This document shows, piece after piece, positions 23,501 through 49,821 of a stretch of 64,000 nt of DNA. Each line of letters starts with the position of its first letter. Position 1 is the first letter of the stretch. Origin of the DNA: Pomacea canaliculata (lineage: Eukaryota; Mollusca; Gastropoda; Architaenioglossa; Ampullariidae); the NCBI RefSeq assembly GCF_003073045.1, contig NC_037599.1, forward strand, positions 19,038,555 to 19,102,554, read 5' to 3'. Both the position numbers and the translations under genes were made by a program. The notes under the pieces were generated by a model. It searched no databases, was not told the DNA's origin, and worked only from the letters and a program-made list of their open reading frames with translations.

Positions 23501-26500
23501 CTAATTAGAAATGATTTCTGTTAATGTCATCTGACAGGACTGAAGGAATAGAAATTATTTTGAAAAGTTGTTTTCATTATTTTCTCACATCTGTTCTTTT
23601 GCACTACAGGCTGACATGACAGAATTGCAGGGTACTGGCATGCTGGTTGAAGCCGAAACAACTTCAGAAAATGAACCGTCAAGTGACAAAGAGAGCAAAG
23701 TCACCACTTCCATTGATGGGGATTCTGCAGAGCAGTACACTGCAGAAGAACATTCAGAAGAGAGTATACAAAAAAATTATTTAGACAGAAGCAATAAGAG
23801 TAGAAGTATGCAACTTGAGGTTGCTGGTGAAGATGATGGAACTGGCGATGAGGCCATCCTGGCCCAAGAAGACATAGGTTCTAAAAGAGACCTCCCAGGA
23901 AAGCTGATCACTCAGCAGAAATCCCCTCCACAAGAAAAGGTTCAACAGAGTTTAGAAAAGGTCAAAGGCAAGAGGAAAGTTTTGGAAGAAAAAATGGTCA
24001 GCACAGGTTCTCAAGGTAAAAACGAAAATGTTGGCTCCAGCAAACTGTTGGAGGTTCAGGGCACTGACACAGAGAGTCATGACAAGTGTAGCTGCAGTGA
24101 AGCTGAAGAAAGCACAACAGCAGGTACAGACTGCCAGATGTCTGATGCAGATGATTTTCTCATCCAGAAAATCAAAAGGCAAACAGCTGCTTTGCAACAG
24201 GTGCTGGTGGCGGATAGACCTTCACAAGAAGGTATTCATGGAACATCTGATAAGCAGACACATATATGCAGACAGTCAGAACTAAACCCAGCAGAGGTTG
24301 TTCCAGAATGTGTGACTAGAGAAAACTACTACAAAGGGGAGATGCCTGAGAAGAACTGTGTTGAAAAATCCGCAGGCAGAGCTAGTACTGTCCTCCGAGC
24401 AAAAGGTGCAACCCCCAAGGCCCTTTGTGGTGAACCTGGAAGAGGAGGTAATAAAATAAACATTGGAGAAAGTAAAATGGACAATACAACATCTGGTAAT
24501 GCCAGTAATGGCCAAACCGAGGAGGAGAACCATACCTTACTGGCAGCCGATGATCTTTCTCAACTTAAAGGTAAACTTTGTCTGAATTCCTTGTAAATGC
24601 ATGTATTAGAAAGAGAATAGCATTAATATGACAGTTACCTATTCCATTAATCACATGATCTATCTAACGTAGATAAAAAAAGTTTCTGTGCTGTTAATTG
24701 TCTGAAAACTGAATGTCTCCAATGTTTCAGAGAAAACAGAAAGGATGGGGTTTTTGTTCGTTTGTGTAGAGGTCACATTTATAATGTGTCACTAGGCACT
24801 AGAATTTCTAACATCAGCATAAGCTTAACTGCTTTATGATTCCTTTGGGTTTTTCATCCAGCCACTGTCTCGTGATGCATCCTTGTCCCAGAAGCCTGTG
24901 AAACTGGGCTCAAGGTCTTAGATTGAACTCTTGTCCCATGGACAAGATCATCTTATTCAGGGAAATCAGGGACCAGATTTTTGCGAGAGCTGGTCTATCC
25001 TCTCTTTCCCACAGCCATACCTTCTCCATCTTAGATACCCCCATTCCAACAGTTGGGTTGACCGGAGGAAGATTGGTACACTTCACAGGTATCGAACCAG
25101 CATGCCTCTGGGGTTCGTTCTCCAGTGGTCTTTCCATGCAGGTATATGCTTCCCCGAACAACATTATCTAGTGTCATGGGGATTGTTAAATTTTCATTTC
25201 AAGCATTCTTTGAACTTGATGGCTGTTGTCAAGAATGCTGTTAGTGATGACTCACTGTAGGCAGGAAGAACACTAGTTATGATAATATCTGTTGCAGACA
25301 AGTCATGTGTGCTGCCAGAGGCTACAGCTGAGAAATCCAATGAGCAAAGTCAGAATGTGGCCTCAGGTATTGTGCAACAGTCAGGAATTTCACAGGTACT
25401 TCTGTCACCTGCATTTGAATTTATACTTGCCACAGTTTTTATTTTTTTAATATCAAAATGTAATACCTTCTGTTTCTTGCTCAGACACAGTTGTGGATGG
25501 ATGAGTGAAATGTATGGATTGTCTTGGTTTCCTGGGGTAGTGCTTCATGCCCTCATGTGTTTGTGTACCTACTGGTGCAACTGGTTGATCTAAAAGCATG
25601 TTTGTTACAGCTGACTGCAAATGCAAGCCCATTGCCTGTGTCTCAGAAGTCATCCATTTATCTGTCTATTGCTGGAGATGTGACAGGCTCCATCACTCGG
25701 GCAGATCAAAGTGAGGGTCTCACTCCTCAGCCACGTCTCTTTGACACTCGCAAAAGGTAACCATTCTGTTTCCAGAAAATCATGTACCAAAGTTGTAAAA
25801 TGTTTGTTCTATATTTCAAGACAGGTTTTAAAATACACCTCTTCAGTCACTTTCTTAAAACTGATGTCTAAGTGTTTATTTTTTTTTTCTTGTCACTTTC
25901 TTTAATCCTTGGATCCATAATATTTGTTTCCTAATTTTTCTTTGTGTCTTCTGTGTTTGTCTTTTATTTTTTGTCTATATGGTTGTTTTTTCTCTTTCCA
26001 TCCTTTGTCAGCTGTCCGTGTCTCATTCATGTGCTTGAGAGCATGTGTCCAAGAAAGATTCTCTTTAATCGTTACATCATTCTCTGTTTAACTCTGAAGA
26101 CTACCAAAACTTTTATTTGAACACTTGATCTCTTTGTGTATTGTAGGTTTACTTATCTTTATAGTAAGGATAACATTAGCTATTTGTCTATGACAACACA
26201 GATTGTCTTATGGAGAGAGTCCAAAAAGCCAGAAGCCTGCCAGAGTCACACAAAAGCAGAGGTGAGTAGACATACCCTTGCTGTGGGAAATGTACCCTAA
26301 TTTTGCCTGAATGAAAACTTCCCCATAAAGGCAGTCGAAAAGGGTTGATAGCCTATGTCTTCTATGTGCTGTTCTCATAATGTGGCGAACCACTTATAGT
26401 TCACATTGTCTGCAGTCACAAAGCTTTACCACAGACCTTTACTTGTGCCTGCATGCTTGTGCATCCTATTTATTTGCTAGATGTTGCCACCATAAAATGC

Positions 26501-29500
26501 TAGATGTTGCCGCCATAAAATTAAATGCTAGTGTTAACTACAACTTTTCATGGTTGATCTTTATGAATAGAATTGTAAAATGTAAAAAGACCATTTTAAG
26601 ATAATTCTTCTCATTGTGCTTGCATATTTGTTTAAAATGTTTAGCTTTCATTTAAAATGTAATTTCAACAGACAGACAGCACCAGTGGCATCTCCCATTG
26701 CTGAAGTCCCAGAGGAACGCAAAAATGCAGACAAAGCAATAGACAACCTAGATTCTGAAGAAGTTAGTCAATCACCCCAGAGTCCAGTTTCTGAAGCTGG
26801 CATGTTTGTCTCCCTTGCAAGCCAGAACCTTGCTAAGACTTCCAAAGTTTTTTCAGATGAAGAAGATGACTTTGATATTTTGGATGTCAGCCAGGTGTAC
26901 AGTAGAAGGACAAGCAAAGCCAGGAGCAAACCAAGGCAGAAAGACAAGTGTGCACCAAAGATTTGCCAAGAAAAAACAAGCAGTCAAAATGTTTTGACCA
27001 AGGAAACGACAAAAGTGACAGCAGAGAAACCTCAGAAAGAATTAGCTGCTGGTGGTAACAGAAGTCTCAGGAAACCAAAGGCCCAAAAAGAGAGAAAACA
27101 GACAGAAATGCTAGCCGGAGCAGATAGAAAAGCACAGTTGATTAGCCAGGTGTCTCTGGTAGACCAAAAGACTGAGAAAGGAGGAGGTAGATCAGAAAGG
27201 AAGGACAGAGAGATGGCAGAAAGTAAGACATCTTTGGAGGAGACTGATTTAGAAGTTAATTTGGAAGCTGTGGACACAAAGCCTAAAATGCCATTGCAGA
27301 CTAGAGGGAGAGCCAGATCAAAGTCTGTCAGTGCTCAAAGACACACAAAAAAATTGTTGGCAAAGAGTGTTTCTTCTGAAAGAAAAGCAAGAACCAAACG
27401 GCAAGAGGCAGAGTTGCAAGAAGATTGCCTAGAACAGGAACCTGTATCTAATGTTGAAGAGACTGGCGATGAAACTCTAGAAAGTTATAGTGATGATCGT
27501 GGAAATGCTGCCCAGAGAGCTGGGACACAGTCAGAAAATCAGCCCAGGAAGCAGAAAAAGAAAACGAGTGATGCATATGATGAGAACACAAAGGAGGAAG
27601 CAACAGACAACAATCAGCACAAAGTTTTGACATCATCCAAGACAACTGCCCAAAGAAAAAGGAGAATGAAGCATACTTCAGAAAACAGAGACCATGATGA
27701 AGCCTCTCAAGAGGAGACCAGCAATGATTTGGCTCTATCCCCTGCAAAGCGAAGCAGTCCTGAGACCTATTCTCAACCTGTTGTGGCCAAAAGTCAGGGC
27801 AAACATCTTCAGACAAGTACTATCCTTCGACGCAGCTCAGTTGGGAAAAAGAAACTGTATGATACCAGTAAGACAAACGTTCTGGACTTTAGCCATGGCT
27901 CTGAAAGGAATGCAGTTGTTACAAACGCTGATAGTCTTTTCCATACTGATGCTGCAGATTTGTGCAGACCTGTGGAGTCACCATCAGAAACAAGTAAGAG
28001 ACAGGTAAATAAGAAGAAACAATCAAAGAAAAATTCATACAGTATGTCAGGAACAATGTCTGACTTGCCCAAAAAGGGAAAAGTAGGTGAAAGTGGCACG
28101 GGGAAGTTGCTGGAAGGTCATGTGATGTCACAAGGAAGGGGAGCAAAGAACAAGAGACAGACTCCAACCTTGAAAAGAAAATGCAGCTCTGAATCGAGGT
28201 TAGACCTAGAAGATGGTGGACATAAAAAACAGTTTCACAAGAGAGGCAGGTCAAATGCAAATGATTTAGCCAAGAAAACTTCGCCAGATAAAGTGCATGA
28301 GGAGCCAAGTATGATGAAGGCCAATGAAAGTCAGAATCTGCCAGACAAAGGTACTTTCTCATTCAGATCAGTTTGTTCATTGTAAACAGACTGGTCCACT
28401 GTTAATCTGTTACTGTTACATTAAAACAATGAAACCTGTGATAACATTTACTAGTACCAGTTGTATAACAGTTCTAGATTGGAAATTATAGTATTTTCCA
28501 CATGCCATTCAAGATTTATGTAAGCCGTTACCATGATCTTCAGTCTTTTCTGTTTGACACAGTTACACACTTGCACAATATTAACCTATAGCACACTAAC
28601 CTAAGGTTTCAGTTAAACTTCTTATATGACCCTAGGTCACAACCCAATCATGCATTAGCAGTCAGTTAAATACCCCAGGTGCAGTTAAAATTTGTTTTGG
28701 TCATTCACTGTATATGTTCTAGATCAGGGGTGGGCAAAGTTTTTTCTTCGCAGGCTGGTCTCAAATTCTAAACTATGCGGCAGACCGGTATATCAAAAAC
28801 TCTCGCCATGACTAGACACAATGTTTACTTACTGAATTTAATGTGAAAAATGAAGATGTTTCAATTTGCACACAATAAAAATTCAAGCTTTTTTTCTTTG
28901 AAGGCAGCCACCCCCGATGCTCTCTCACAGTTCCATCAGACACGTCAGAAGCGTTATTTGTTATTTTCATACTTTTTCTGTTAGAATGTTAAGTACTAAT
29001 AATTCTTCACACTAAGTCATATTTGATAAATTAACTTTTAACCAGATTAACGTAAGTTAAATTTTTAAAAAGTTATTAAAACAAGTTCATTTCACATTTT
29101 GTCTGATGGGCCGGTCCAAAGACCTCTACGGGCCGGATCTGGCCTGCCGACCGTACTTTTCCCACACCTATTTTAGATGGTTGATGTTTAAAACTCATTG
29201 GCTGTGTTACTTTCTTAACCTGGCTTATCAATCAACAGAGTTGGCAGCATTTTCTAGCACTCCAGTCTCCCATCTCCACATCTTAGATATACCCGAGTCT
29301 GCATTAAAAAGTGGTATTTCCTTCCGACGCATCAGCTACCTCCCGTCAGTAAGAACAAGAGGAAAGCACTCCAGGCGGAAGCTGGTTGCACACAGCGCGG
29401 AGGTTGAAGATGATATTATCTCATCCCCTCACCTAGGTAACATTCATTAACCCAACCTATAACGACCTTAACTGAATCCTTATTTTCAAAAGAGTGATGG

Positions 29501-32500
29501 GTTTACACGACTGTTATATCAAAATTTGCCAAGGATCCAGTGTGGGTGTGTGGTTTTTTTCATAAAGGTCTGACTTGGTGAAAATGGTCCCATACTGTTT
29601 GTAGAAAAACGTTAAAGAATTTAGCATATTTTTTCATTTCACTGATGATAGAAATTCTATTAATTTTACATTTTAATTCTGAATTTTATTTCACAAAAAT
29701 AATGATATTCTTTTGAACTGTTTCAGCCTAACTCTCCAAGTGTAAGAATTGTTCACATCCCCAGATTAATGATGAATGTTTTAATTTTTCAGGCAAGTAC
29801 ACTGCAAAAAAGAGTTCAGAAGAAGATACAGCGAAAGCAAAATCTGTCACTTCAGGAAATGACAACTGTCAGACGTTGACTCCATGTTTGACAGCAGCCA
29901 AAAGCAAAAATAAAATGCGGCGTGTCACCATCAGTAACACTGTAACGGAACATCAGGTTTCAGGTGTGAGACAGGTTTAGGTTGCATTGCATTCTTCTTC
30001 AACTTTAAGTCGTGAGGCAGGAGTGTTTTGTCATGCCATTCTTTGGCCATCTGTGTTAGTGACGTCCTTTCATGTGTTGTGTTTAGTGTTCATTATTTAT
30101 AGATCTGCTGCTTTTATATCTACCCAAGGACCGTTACCTGATGAGAGGAATGTCCTGCATGCCATCTCACTGTCAGGGAGTCAACTTTAAATGGTTAAAG
30201 AGCAGATTTATTATTATTCGTGGTCATATCATCTGGTAAATCTCAAAAAAGAGAATTTACAATAAAAATTTCATGCTTGATATTTAAAGACGTTCATGCT
30301 TATTAAAATATTTAATGTGTATATTGAATGTAGGATCAGAAAATGAAGGCATTACAACTGTACTTCCCAGCATGTCTTCTTCTCCTGTACATTACCAGCA
30401 GATCACCTTTTCGTCTTCACCGCAGAAATGTCGCTGGGAGGAAGATAAAATAAGTAAGTACCGCAGGTCTAGGTACGTTAAGCATCCACCTTTCTTTTTT
30501 TTTTTTTTTTTGTCGAAAAAAAAGATGATCCATCCTAAAACGATTAAAGAATGCTTTTTTTTTTTTTTTTTTTTTTTTTTTGCCGGATCAAGAACTGCAT
30601 GTATTGTCTACATTTTGCTGAAAAAAAGAAAACTTGATGAGGTCTTAAAGTCTGCGAAACATGAACATTTCCTATTGGAACTTTAACTTATTTGAATGTG
30701 AACAATTCTCAGTTCCACCAGAGGAGAATGTTGAAGGGCTGCGCAGGTCTCAGAGAACTCGAGTAAGGCCCCTTGAGTGGTACAAAAATGAGCGCATTGT
30801 CTATGAAAGAAGGAAATCAGGTAAGTTTTTTTTTTATATCTAGAAAAAAAAGCTCAACTCTCAAAGGCTTTGACTGCAAAACATGCATGTTGACAGTTTG
30901 CCTTAGTTGAAATAATATGAAAAAATTCTTCTGTATTTTATATTTTTGTAAACATCGTTTTCTGCCAATTTATATTGGTATATTAGTATTCTAAAACGTA
31001 GGATATTTAATGCTACCTTCATTGTGTATTTGTAAAGTGTATTTAAAATAGCTCTTAAAAAGCTGGGGGAAAAGGTTTTTAATCACACAGTTTGGCTTAT
31101 GACTTATTACTTTAAATAGTGTATGTTAGCCCTTTAAGTAAACTACATCACATAGAAGTCTGATATAAAGAGCAGGCTACGGTGTTTATAAACCTGAGAA
31201 GCCAGTTGAGTCACATTGCATTATCTCATTAACTTCTCAAAGCACCACAGAATGACTGTATGGTGTTTTAGAAAGGAAAGATACCACAAGTTCAAACACA
31301 TCAAATTTCAGGTTGCAAGTGTTTGCTTTCTTATTTAAGGTGCAGTGATTGTGGCTGTACAGCCGTCCAATGAAAAGCTGTACCTGGAGCAGGAGAATAG
31401 AAAGCGAAGACAACGCCGCCAGGCCAACTGTAAGTGTGTGGGCTTTTACTATTGTTGTTGATGTCATTGCAATTTTATGTCTTTAGCCAGTCACATGCCC
31501 ACAGTAGAAAAAGTAAACTTGAAAATGTGAACTTGTTTATGGTGATAATTATTTGATTTGTCTAGAAACATAGAAGAATGTTGGTACAATAAAAAAGCTG
31601 TTTTTACCAGAGTATATTTGGTAATACTATTTCATTAGTTACTACATCCTATAAAATACATTTAGGCAAAAATGTCTGAAAGTGTGAAGACGTTTTTCAT
31701 TGAATGTCATTTTCCCTGTTAGTCATGAATTTTTACAAGAAATATAGAAAGCCCATGTTTTAGTGGGAAACACTGTAATGCTAGTTCAAAATATAATTAT
31801 GCTTTAATTGCATGTTGCTAGTCTTTTGTTTCAATTCTTCCTCAGTGTTGCGGTAACTGTGTGGCTTCTAGTTGACACTTTAGTTGTAGAAATACTTTCT
31901 AAATGTAGTTGTGTATCATTTAGTTAACATTTTATAGATTCTTACTAACCACCCATCAAATCAAATCAAATCAAATCAAACTTTATTGTCTGTCTGAGGA
32001 AGTCAAGATGGAAATTTTTCTTTTGCTCACAAGCCCAACCACATATACAAACATAATGTAGCATGCACATTCAACACACATGCACACCTACACCTTCTCA
32101 CACATACATGTCAGGGCTTCTGCTAAGGCTAAATTCTTTGGGGTCCCAGGGACCCCTCCTTCAGATTTTTAAGGAGTCCCTGTTCTTCGTCCCAAATTTG
32201 AAGGGGACCCCATTGACGAAAATTGAAGGGGTCCTCCGAACTTTTAATGCGTACTGTACGCAATTTTTTGCGTAAGCAGAAGCCCTGCAAATGTAAACCT
32301 CCTAAAGAGGATGCCAGGTAGTATGGCAACCCTATGTGGCTGTTGTTGTTATTGACTCATAAATAACTGCCTGAACTGTAAAGTGTCAAGAAGTAGTGTT
32401 GTCTCTACAGTGGTGCGTAGGAAGACTCAGTCTAGAAAAGGGAATTGTCCCGGCGCTTGTCAATCCACACAAAGATTCCTGATGAACTGGAAGTGACTAA

Positions 32501-33818
32501 AAGTACAGAAATACCTGTCTTTCATCCAGAGACACAAGAGGAAGTCCTAATGGGTAAGTAGTAGGTGAACACAGTAACACTTATTAACCCTAGGGCTTAT
32601 TTATATAGATGACCTAAACAGCAGCAATCTACAACAGTGGTATATTAAAAATTAGAACTCCGAAGTTGTGATTGTATAATAAACGGTTACTTGAACAGAT
32701 ATTTGTCTCTGATACCTTATGAATTATTTTTGTTATAAAAGTAGATCGGAATACTTGAAATATTCATTTGTAAATTTCCTGTCTAGCTGGTAACCTGGTG
32801 CTATTGAGAGCCTCCATCTGAAAAAGACACATGAAAAATAGCAAAGACCTTTAATTAAAGAGAATATCTAGATAATCAACATTTGAGACATCATGGCATA
32901 CCATTATTTAGAAAGAGAAGCTGCAGAAATAATAAAACTTTGCATTAATGTATTTACTTTTTGTCATCTTTCTTCCATTTTTCCTCATTATAGTTTGCAC
33001 CAGGAATGTCTAATTTGTATATTTTTTCTTTTGTGTAGGTTGCTTCAACCCTGCTGAAAGTGGGGTGCTGTTGGGTCCCCATGGTAATGACCCTTCACCC
33101 AAAGACCCTTTCACATTGAAGTTGATTACACAACAGAAACTTTTCACAACAGGCGTGCTGACACTTGCACCACTGTCAGAAAAACCATTGCAACGGACTA
33201 TCAGCACCGCTGTGGTACGTAGGTTTTAGCAGTCTATTTCCTTAACACTTTTATCAGCATTGTCAGTTCTAACATGCATTTTATGAGATACAAATATTCT
33301 GTCGCTAGTTTTTTCACAACTGAGAAAATATATGAGTGCGGAGCCATTCTGAATATTACTGAAGACATTGTTACCTGGTACTTTTCTCCTTTTATTTGTT
33401 TACTCTTTATTTTTATTTTTATTTTTTATTTATTTATTTATTTTGTATCCAAAACTATCTGCAGATTTATGCCATCAACTATGGAAAAGTCATTATCACT
33501 ATCAACAGAGCCACCAGCATTCTTCAGACAGGTGACCACTTTTTTGTGCCCAAAGGTGGGAATCTCTAAAATCTTCCTTTGCAAGACTCTTTAGGACAGT
33601 GAATTGGGTGTGGTTGAAGATTTTATAAGTCTGTTAGTGAAGAAGTTCTTCCAGTGTAAAAGATGATGCATGACAAGCATTCATATCTTCTTTCAGGATC
33701 AGTGTACAGTCTTCGAAATCTTCGACAAGATGAGGCCATCCTGACTTTCACAAACCTTCTGCTGGATACGGTCAACAACACAGGCATAGTAACAAACAGT
33801 GAATCACCTGCTTTTTAA
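20528..33818 (+). CDS. CENPC: Centromere protein C (CENP-C / Mif2 homolog)
   Basis: CENP-C links CENP-A nucleosomes to the outer kinetochore. Nineteen coding exons: 20528-20536, 20700-20752, 21303-21391, 21813-21997, 22552-22702, 23205-23251, 23610-24570, 25298-25395, 25611-25756, 26672-28350, 29239-29436, 29793-29963, 30334-30453, 30713-30820, 31340-31429, 32411-32553, 33039-33214, 33465-33555, 33697-33818; about 1545 residues. Residues 12-50 and 124-162 are two copies of a Mif2-like N-terminal motif (GRRTGRDVKAGK then FENFDDYWSES). The long middle (exons 7 and 10) is acidic/basic and disordered. Exon 14 has the CENP-C motif (LRRSQRTRVRPLEWY). The last three exons form the Mif2/CENP-C cupin dimerisation domain (TTGVLTLAPL, ILQTGDHFFVPKG, LRNLRQDEAILTFT). 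Exon 32411-32553 needs one extra base in the CCC at 32449-32451 to keep frame, probably an assembly error. It starts head-to-head with HAUS3. Confidence 0.95.
22748..22793 (+). repeat. Intronic copy of a CENP-C exon 7 segment
   Basis: These 46 bases match 24195-24240 of CENP-C exon 7 at 41 of 46 positions without gaps. In the exon the segment codes LQQVLV.DRPSQEG. Here it lies in the intron following exon 5, 46 bp after the second Mif2-like motif exon. No splice sites frame it convincingly. Confidence 0.85.
24840..25185 (-). repeat. Probable interspersed repeat in a CENP-C intron, family unknown
   Basis: The stretch is compositionally distinct, is open for 84 codons on the minus strand and has a box-B-like GGTTCGATACC on the minus strand (about 25085-25095). 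No good box A was found. It may be a SINE-like element; terminal repeats were not recognised. Confidence 0.3.
26475..26520 (+). repeat. 23-bp tandem repeat, two copies
   Basis: TGCTAGATGTTGCC followed by ACCATAAAA or GCCATAAAA, at 26475-26497 and 26498-26520, differing at one base. It lies in the intron before CENP-C exon 10. Confidence 0.9.
28725..29170. mobile_element. Non-autonomous hAT-like DNA transposon (MITE)
   Basis: The left end CAGGGGTGGGCAAA and the reversed right end TAGGTGTGGGAAAA form imperfect terminal inverted repeats. The flanks TTCTAGAT (28717-28724) and TTTTAGAT (29171-29178) match at 7 of 8 bases, the 8-bp target duplication expected of hAT elements. About 446 bp, no transposase frame. 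It lies in the CENP-C intron between exons 10 and 11. Confidence 0.85.
31955..32100 (-). repeat. (AAATC)n simple repeat joined to a possible LINE/SINE 3' tail
   Basis: Five tandem ATCAA-type pentamers (31955-31980) run into CTTTATTGTCTGTC. Read on the minus strand this is GACAATAAAG followed by TTTGA repeats, the usual 3' end of some L2/CR1-like LINEs and their SINEs. No LINE coding sequence is attached. Low-complexity CA-rich sequence follows to 32100. Confidence 0.45.
32112..32287. mobile_element. Short palindrome-ended MITE in a CENP-C intron
   Basis: Terminal inverted repeats CAGGGCTTCTGCTAAGGC and CAGGGCTTCTGCTTACGC (right end reversed) agree at 16 of 18 positions. Total 176 bp with no coding capacity. 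The CAGGG ends suggest the hAT superfamily, but a clean 8-bp target duplication was not seen. Confidence 0.75.
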
Positions 33819-36659
33819 ATCTTCACCTGTGCTTACAGGAATTAAATTCTTGGTTCCATGGTCAGTTTATTTTACTGGGATGGCTGAAAACACCTGTTGC
33901 CACGTGCATCTGTTGGTGACTGGGTTGCTGACCTTTGTGAGTAGTTGTCACACTGGTTAAAAATAGGCCACCAGTTTTCTTTGTTAACATAAGCTTGACT
34001 CTATTTGTCAGTACAAATGACTTCATGAGAAATTAATGATTACATGACATCTAGTAAGCACCTTTCAGATTATTTGTTAAAGTTTGCCCGTTTGCAGATT
34101 GTTCACTGTTAGGGTGGTTAGCTATAGCTCAAATGGTGCTTAAAATGGTGTTAAATCAGTATAAAGAAACAAGGTTTCTTATTTCGGCGTGAATCTCCAC
34201 TTATTTTGCCATGATGTAGCCTTAACTGCTAGCATGGCGTAAAATGCAAACAACCTACCAACCTTAACCTCCACAGCAAAAGCAAAGAAGGAATTGTTAG
34301 CTTTTCACATTCAATGCAGGACATTGTGTGCGCAGTGATGGTAGTGAAAATGTGTAACTCCTTTTTGGTCAGAGGTGGGAGTGAAAAGTTGCTTAAGTTT
34401 CAAGAAAGGAGCCTTGAAGCCCATCTTGAATCAGATAAAATGGACAGCTGTGTAAAAAAAAAAACAGCAGCAAGTCTTTAAATCTGGGTGGTGTTTTCTA
34501 TTACTTTGTAAAGTAATGTTTGTATATGTATATATGTGTATATAAAAATTGTGTGTGTGTGTGTGGAAAAATACTTGTGTCTTTCCAAAGACATAAATAT
34601 GGTCTTTGGATACATTAAAATGGCTCATTCTTTTTTAAAGTCTTGATGCTTTTAGCACGTCTTTTGATCTTTATGTCTCATTGAAGTGAGTGAAAGGTGC
34701 TTGCTTTTGTTATAAGCTAACATAAATAAAATGCATGTTTTGTTAATTTGTTAAATGTTTCAGTATTAAATATTAAGCCTATTACATGAGACAGTGGACA
34801 GAATATGAAGAAGGGAAATAACTGTTGCATCCAACTGATACAATTGTGTCTGCAATCACAGTACTGTATGACTTAAAATGCTGATTTTCGCACAAGTATC
34901 CATGCACATACATCATATTATGCATAAAAGTATCCATTGCTTTCTTAAAAAGTATAGATTTCTAAGGCACTGTGTTTTGTTCCAATGGTTGAAGACACAC
35001 AATAATATTTTTTGACAAAGACTTAGCCCATACAGTAAAATGTCTGATTTTTGTTTTCGACATTGCCCAATTTTATTTTATTTTTTTAAGCTAAGTGCTA
35101 GGTGTGGTTGAGCTGTATCTGTTGACTGACCACTTTCTTCAATGCCATTGGTTCCTAGATTGAATGATTGTGAATCTGCGACAGCTGCTGCTTTAGTTAC
35201 ATTCAGATTAGTTACATTCAGATTATTTTATCACTATGAACTGTTTATTAAGCAAATACTATGAGTGCAATGCTGAGCTCCCACACAACTATTTTTTCTG
35301 TTTTGCAAAGTGCATAGTGATAGTTATAAAGTAGACATCAGTTTTAAAGTGGGGAGGTGCACTCCATAAATCCACTTATTATCATCATTTTATATAAACA
35401 TTCAAAGCTGTGCCAGTTGCAAAGAGAAAGGAAGAAAACAAATGTAGCATTTAAAAGTTTAATTTGAGCAAAAATTTCAAGAGCACAATGGCAGATGTTA
35501 TGTTACTGTTTGAAATTACCTGTGTGGTATTTTGGAACAGGGAAAAGTGCACATACTATATAAACAAACATAATGGGCTGCTAGAAACTTTAAATTAAAA
35601 GAAAGCATTGTTCTACCCTGTTCTAAGCACTATATCTTGTGCACAATAACATTCTGCAAAGTGATTCAAGAAATAAACTGAAGGCAATGCATTAGTCACA
35701 TGTTCTGGAACTTTAAAAAAATAAGATCTTACACATTGTCCAGTGACAGCATGTTAAACACTTCCATTTACCCAACTCTAGTCTTAGCCAGAGAAAACTA
35801 CATAAGTAAAAATCACCTCTCAGTTGGACTCCGCACTGCAACAACTTTAAGCAAATGAAGAGAAGAGTGGGGGGGACCCAATATATGCAGTTAATTGTAC
35901 CCTGCTTTTAAAACATTACATCACACTAATTTGCAAGAAGAATTTAAAAACCGTTTACACTTTTGAATACAATGTAATCACTAGCGACTTGGGTTTTGTG
36001 AATATATGGTGTAATTTTGATGTAGGTTTTTTTTACCCTTAGAACTTGAACCTTTTCAAATTTTGCATGGATATGTTTAGTCAGTATGTTTAGAGTTCAT
36101 CAAAACACAAATATTCAACCTAACCTTTGCCTGGTCTTGACTGCCACATCTTCCTTCTGTGTTTTGATGTTATTTTGTTGCCTCTGTATATTAGCTTGTT
36201 TATATTTAGTCTATAGGTATATGCTTAATGCATTTTGAGTCAATATATGTACATCTGTGTTTTTCACTTAAGTGCATTGAACCTACTATAAAGTGGAAAA
36301 ACACATTATTAAAAGCTATTATTGTTGTTACTGCTAAGGCACCACCAAAGAAGGTTTCACAAAGATCAAATACAGCAGGCCTATGGCAAAAAAAGTAGGC
36401 ACATTAGAATTCAGTAAAGGCAGTGTCAGAGAACCGGGTGTACACATAGTAACAGAAGTTGGTCAACTTTTGATTTAACATTTAACAATGGCATCCGAAT
36501 CCTGTATTGTCACTTTAATGATGAAAACTCTTTTCTTGAGAATGGAAGCAACATACGAGTCTTTAGTTGGTCAATACAAAACATTAACCACATTTTTTTA
36601 TCCATCTGTTCTGACAACAGGCCTCTGACTAAAGAAACAAAATAGAGTAGACTCTGCAC
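33819..36659. other. Convergent 3' region between CENP-C and the calcyphosin-like gene
   Basis: Contains the CENP-C 3' UTR (AATAAA at 34725-34730), a GT microsatellite near 34549-34563 and, on the minus strand, the 3' UTR of the distal calcyphosin-like last exon (minus-strand AATAAA candidates near 35247 and 35070). No other exons were recognised. Confidence 0.6.
34725..34730 (+). terminator. Candidate polyadenylation signal of CENP-C
   Basis: AATAAA about 900 nt after the CENP-C stop codon. Confidence 0.5.
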
Positions 36660-49676
<13,017 letters not shown>

Positions 49677-49821
49677 GACTTGCGTGTAGTATACCTAAAG
49701 AAAACACACCGATCGTGTTGTAAGCATCAAAATCTCATTAACTGTCGTTCATTTAAACAAAACACTACATTAACTGTCCATTGTTGTGTGTATTATAATT
49801 ACAATGCTGACTTAAATATAC

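Noticed and set aside
27448-28362. Several minus-strand frames of 80-147 codons opposite CENP-C exon 10
   Set aside because: They are shadows of the long purine-rich coding exon on the plus strand; the translations are runs of F, S, L and C.
30315-30686. Long plus-strand frame of 123 codons in the CENP-C region
   Set aside because: Only 30334-30453 is a real exon; the rest runs through long poly-T tracts (30491-30510, 30557-30580) that code runs of phenylalanine.
31955-31980. Pentamer array considered as a CRISPR-like or regulatory repeat
   Set aside because: Units are only 5 bp with no spacers; it fits a simple repeat at a LINE/SINE tail.
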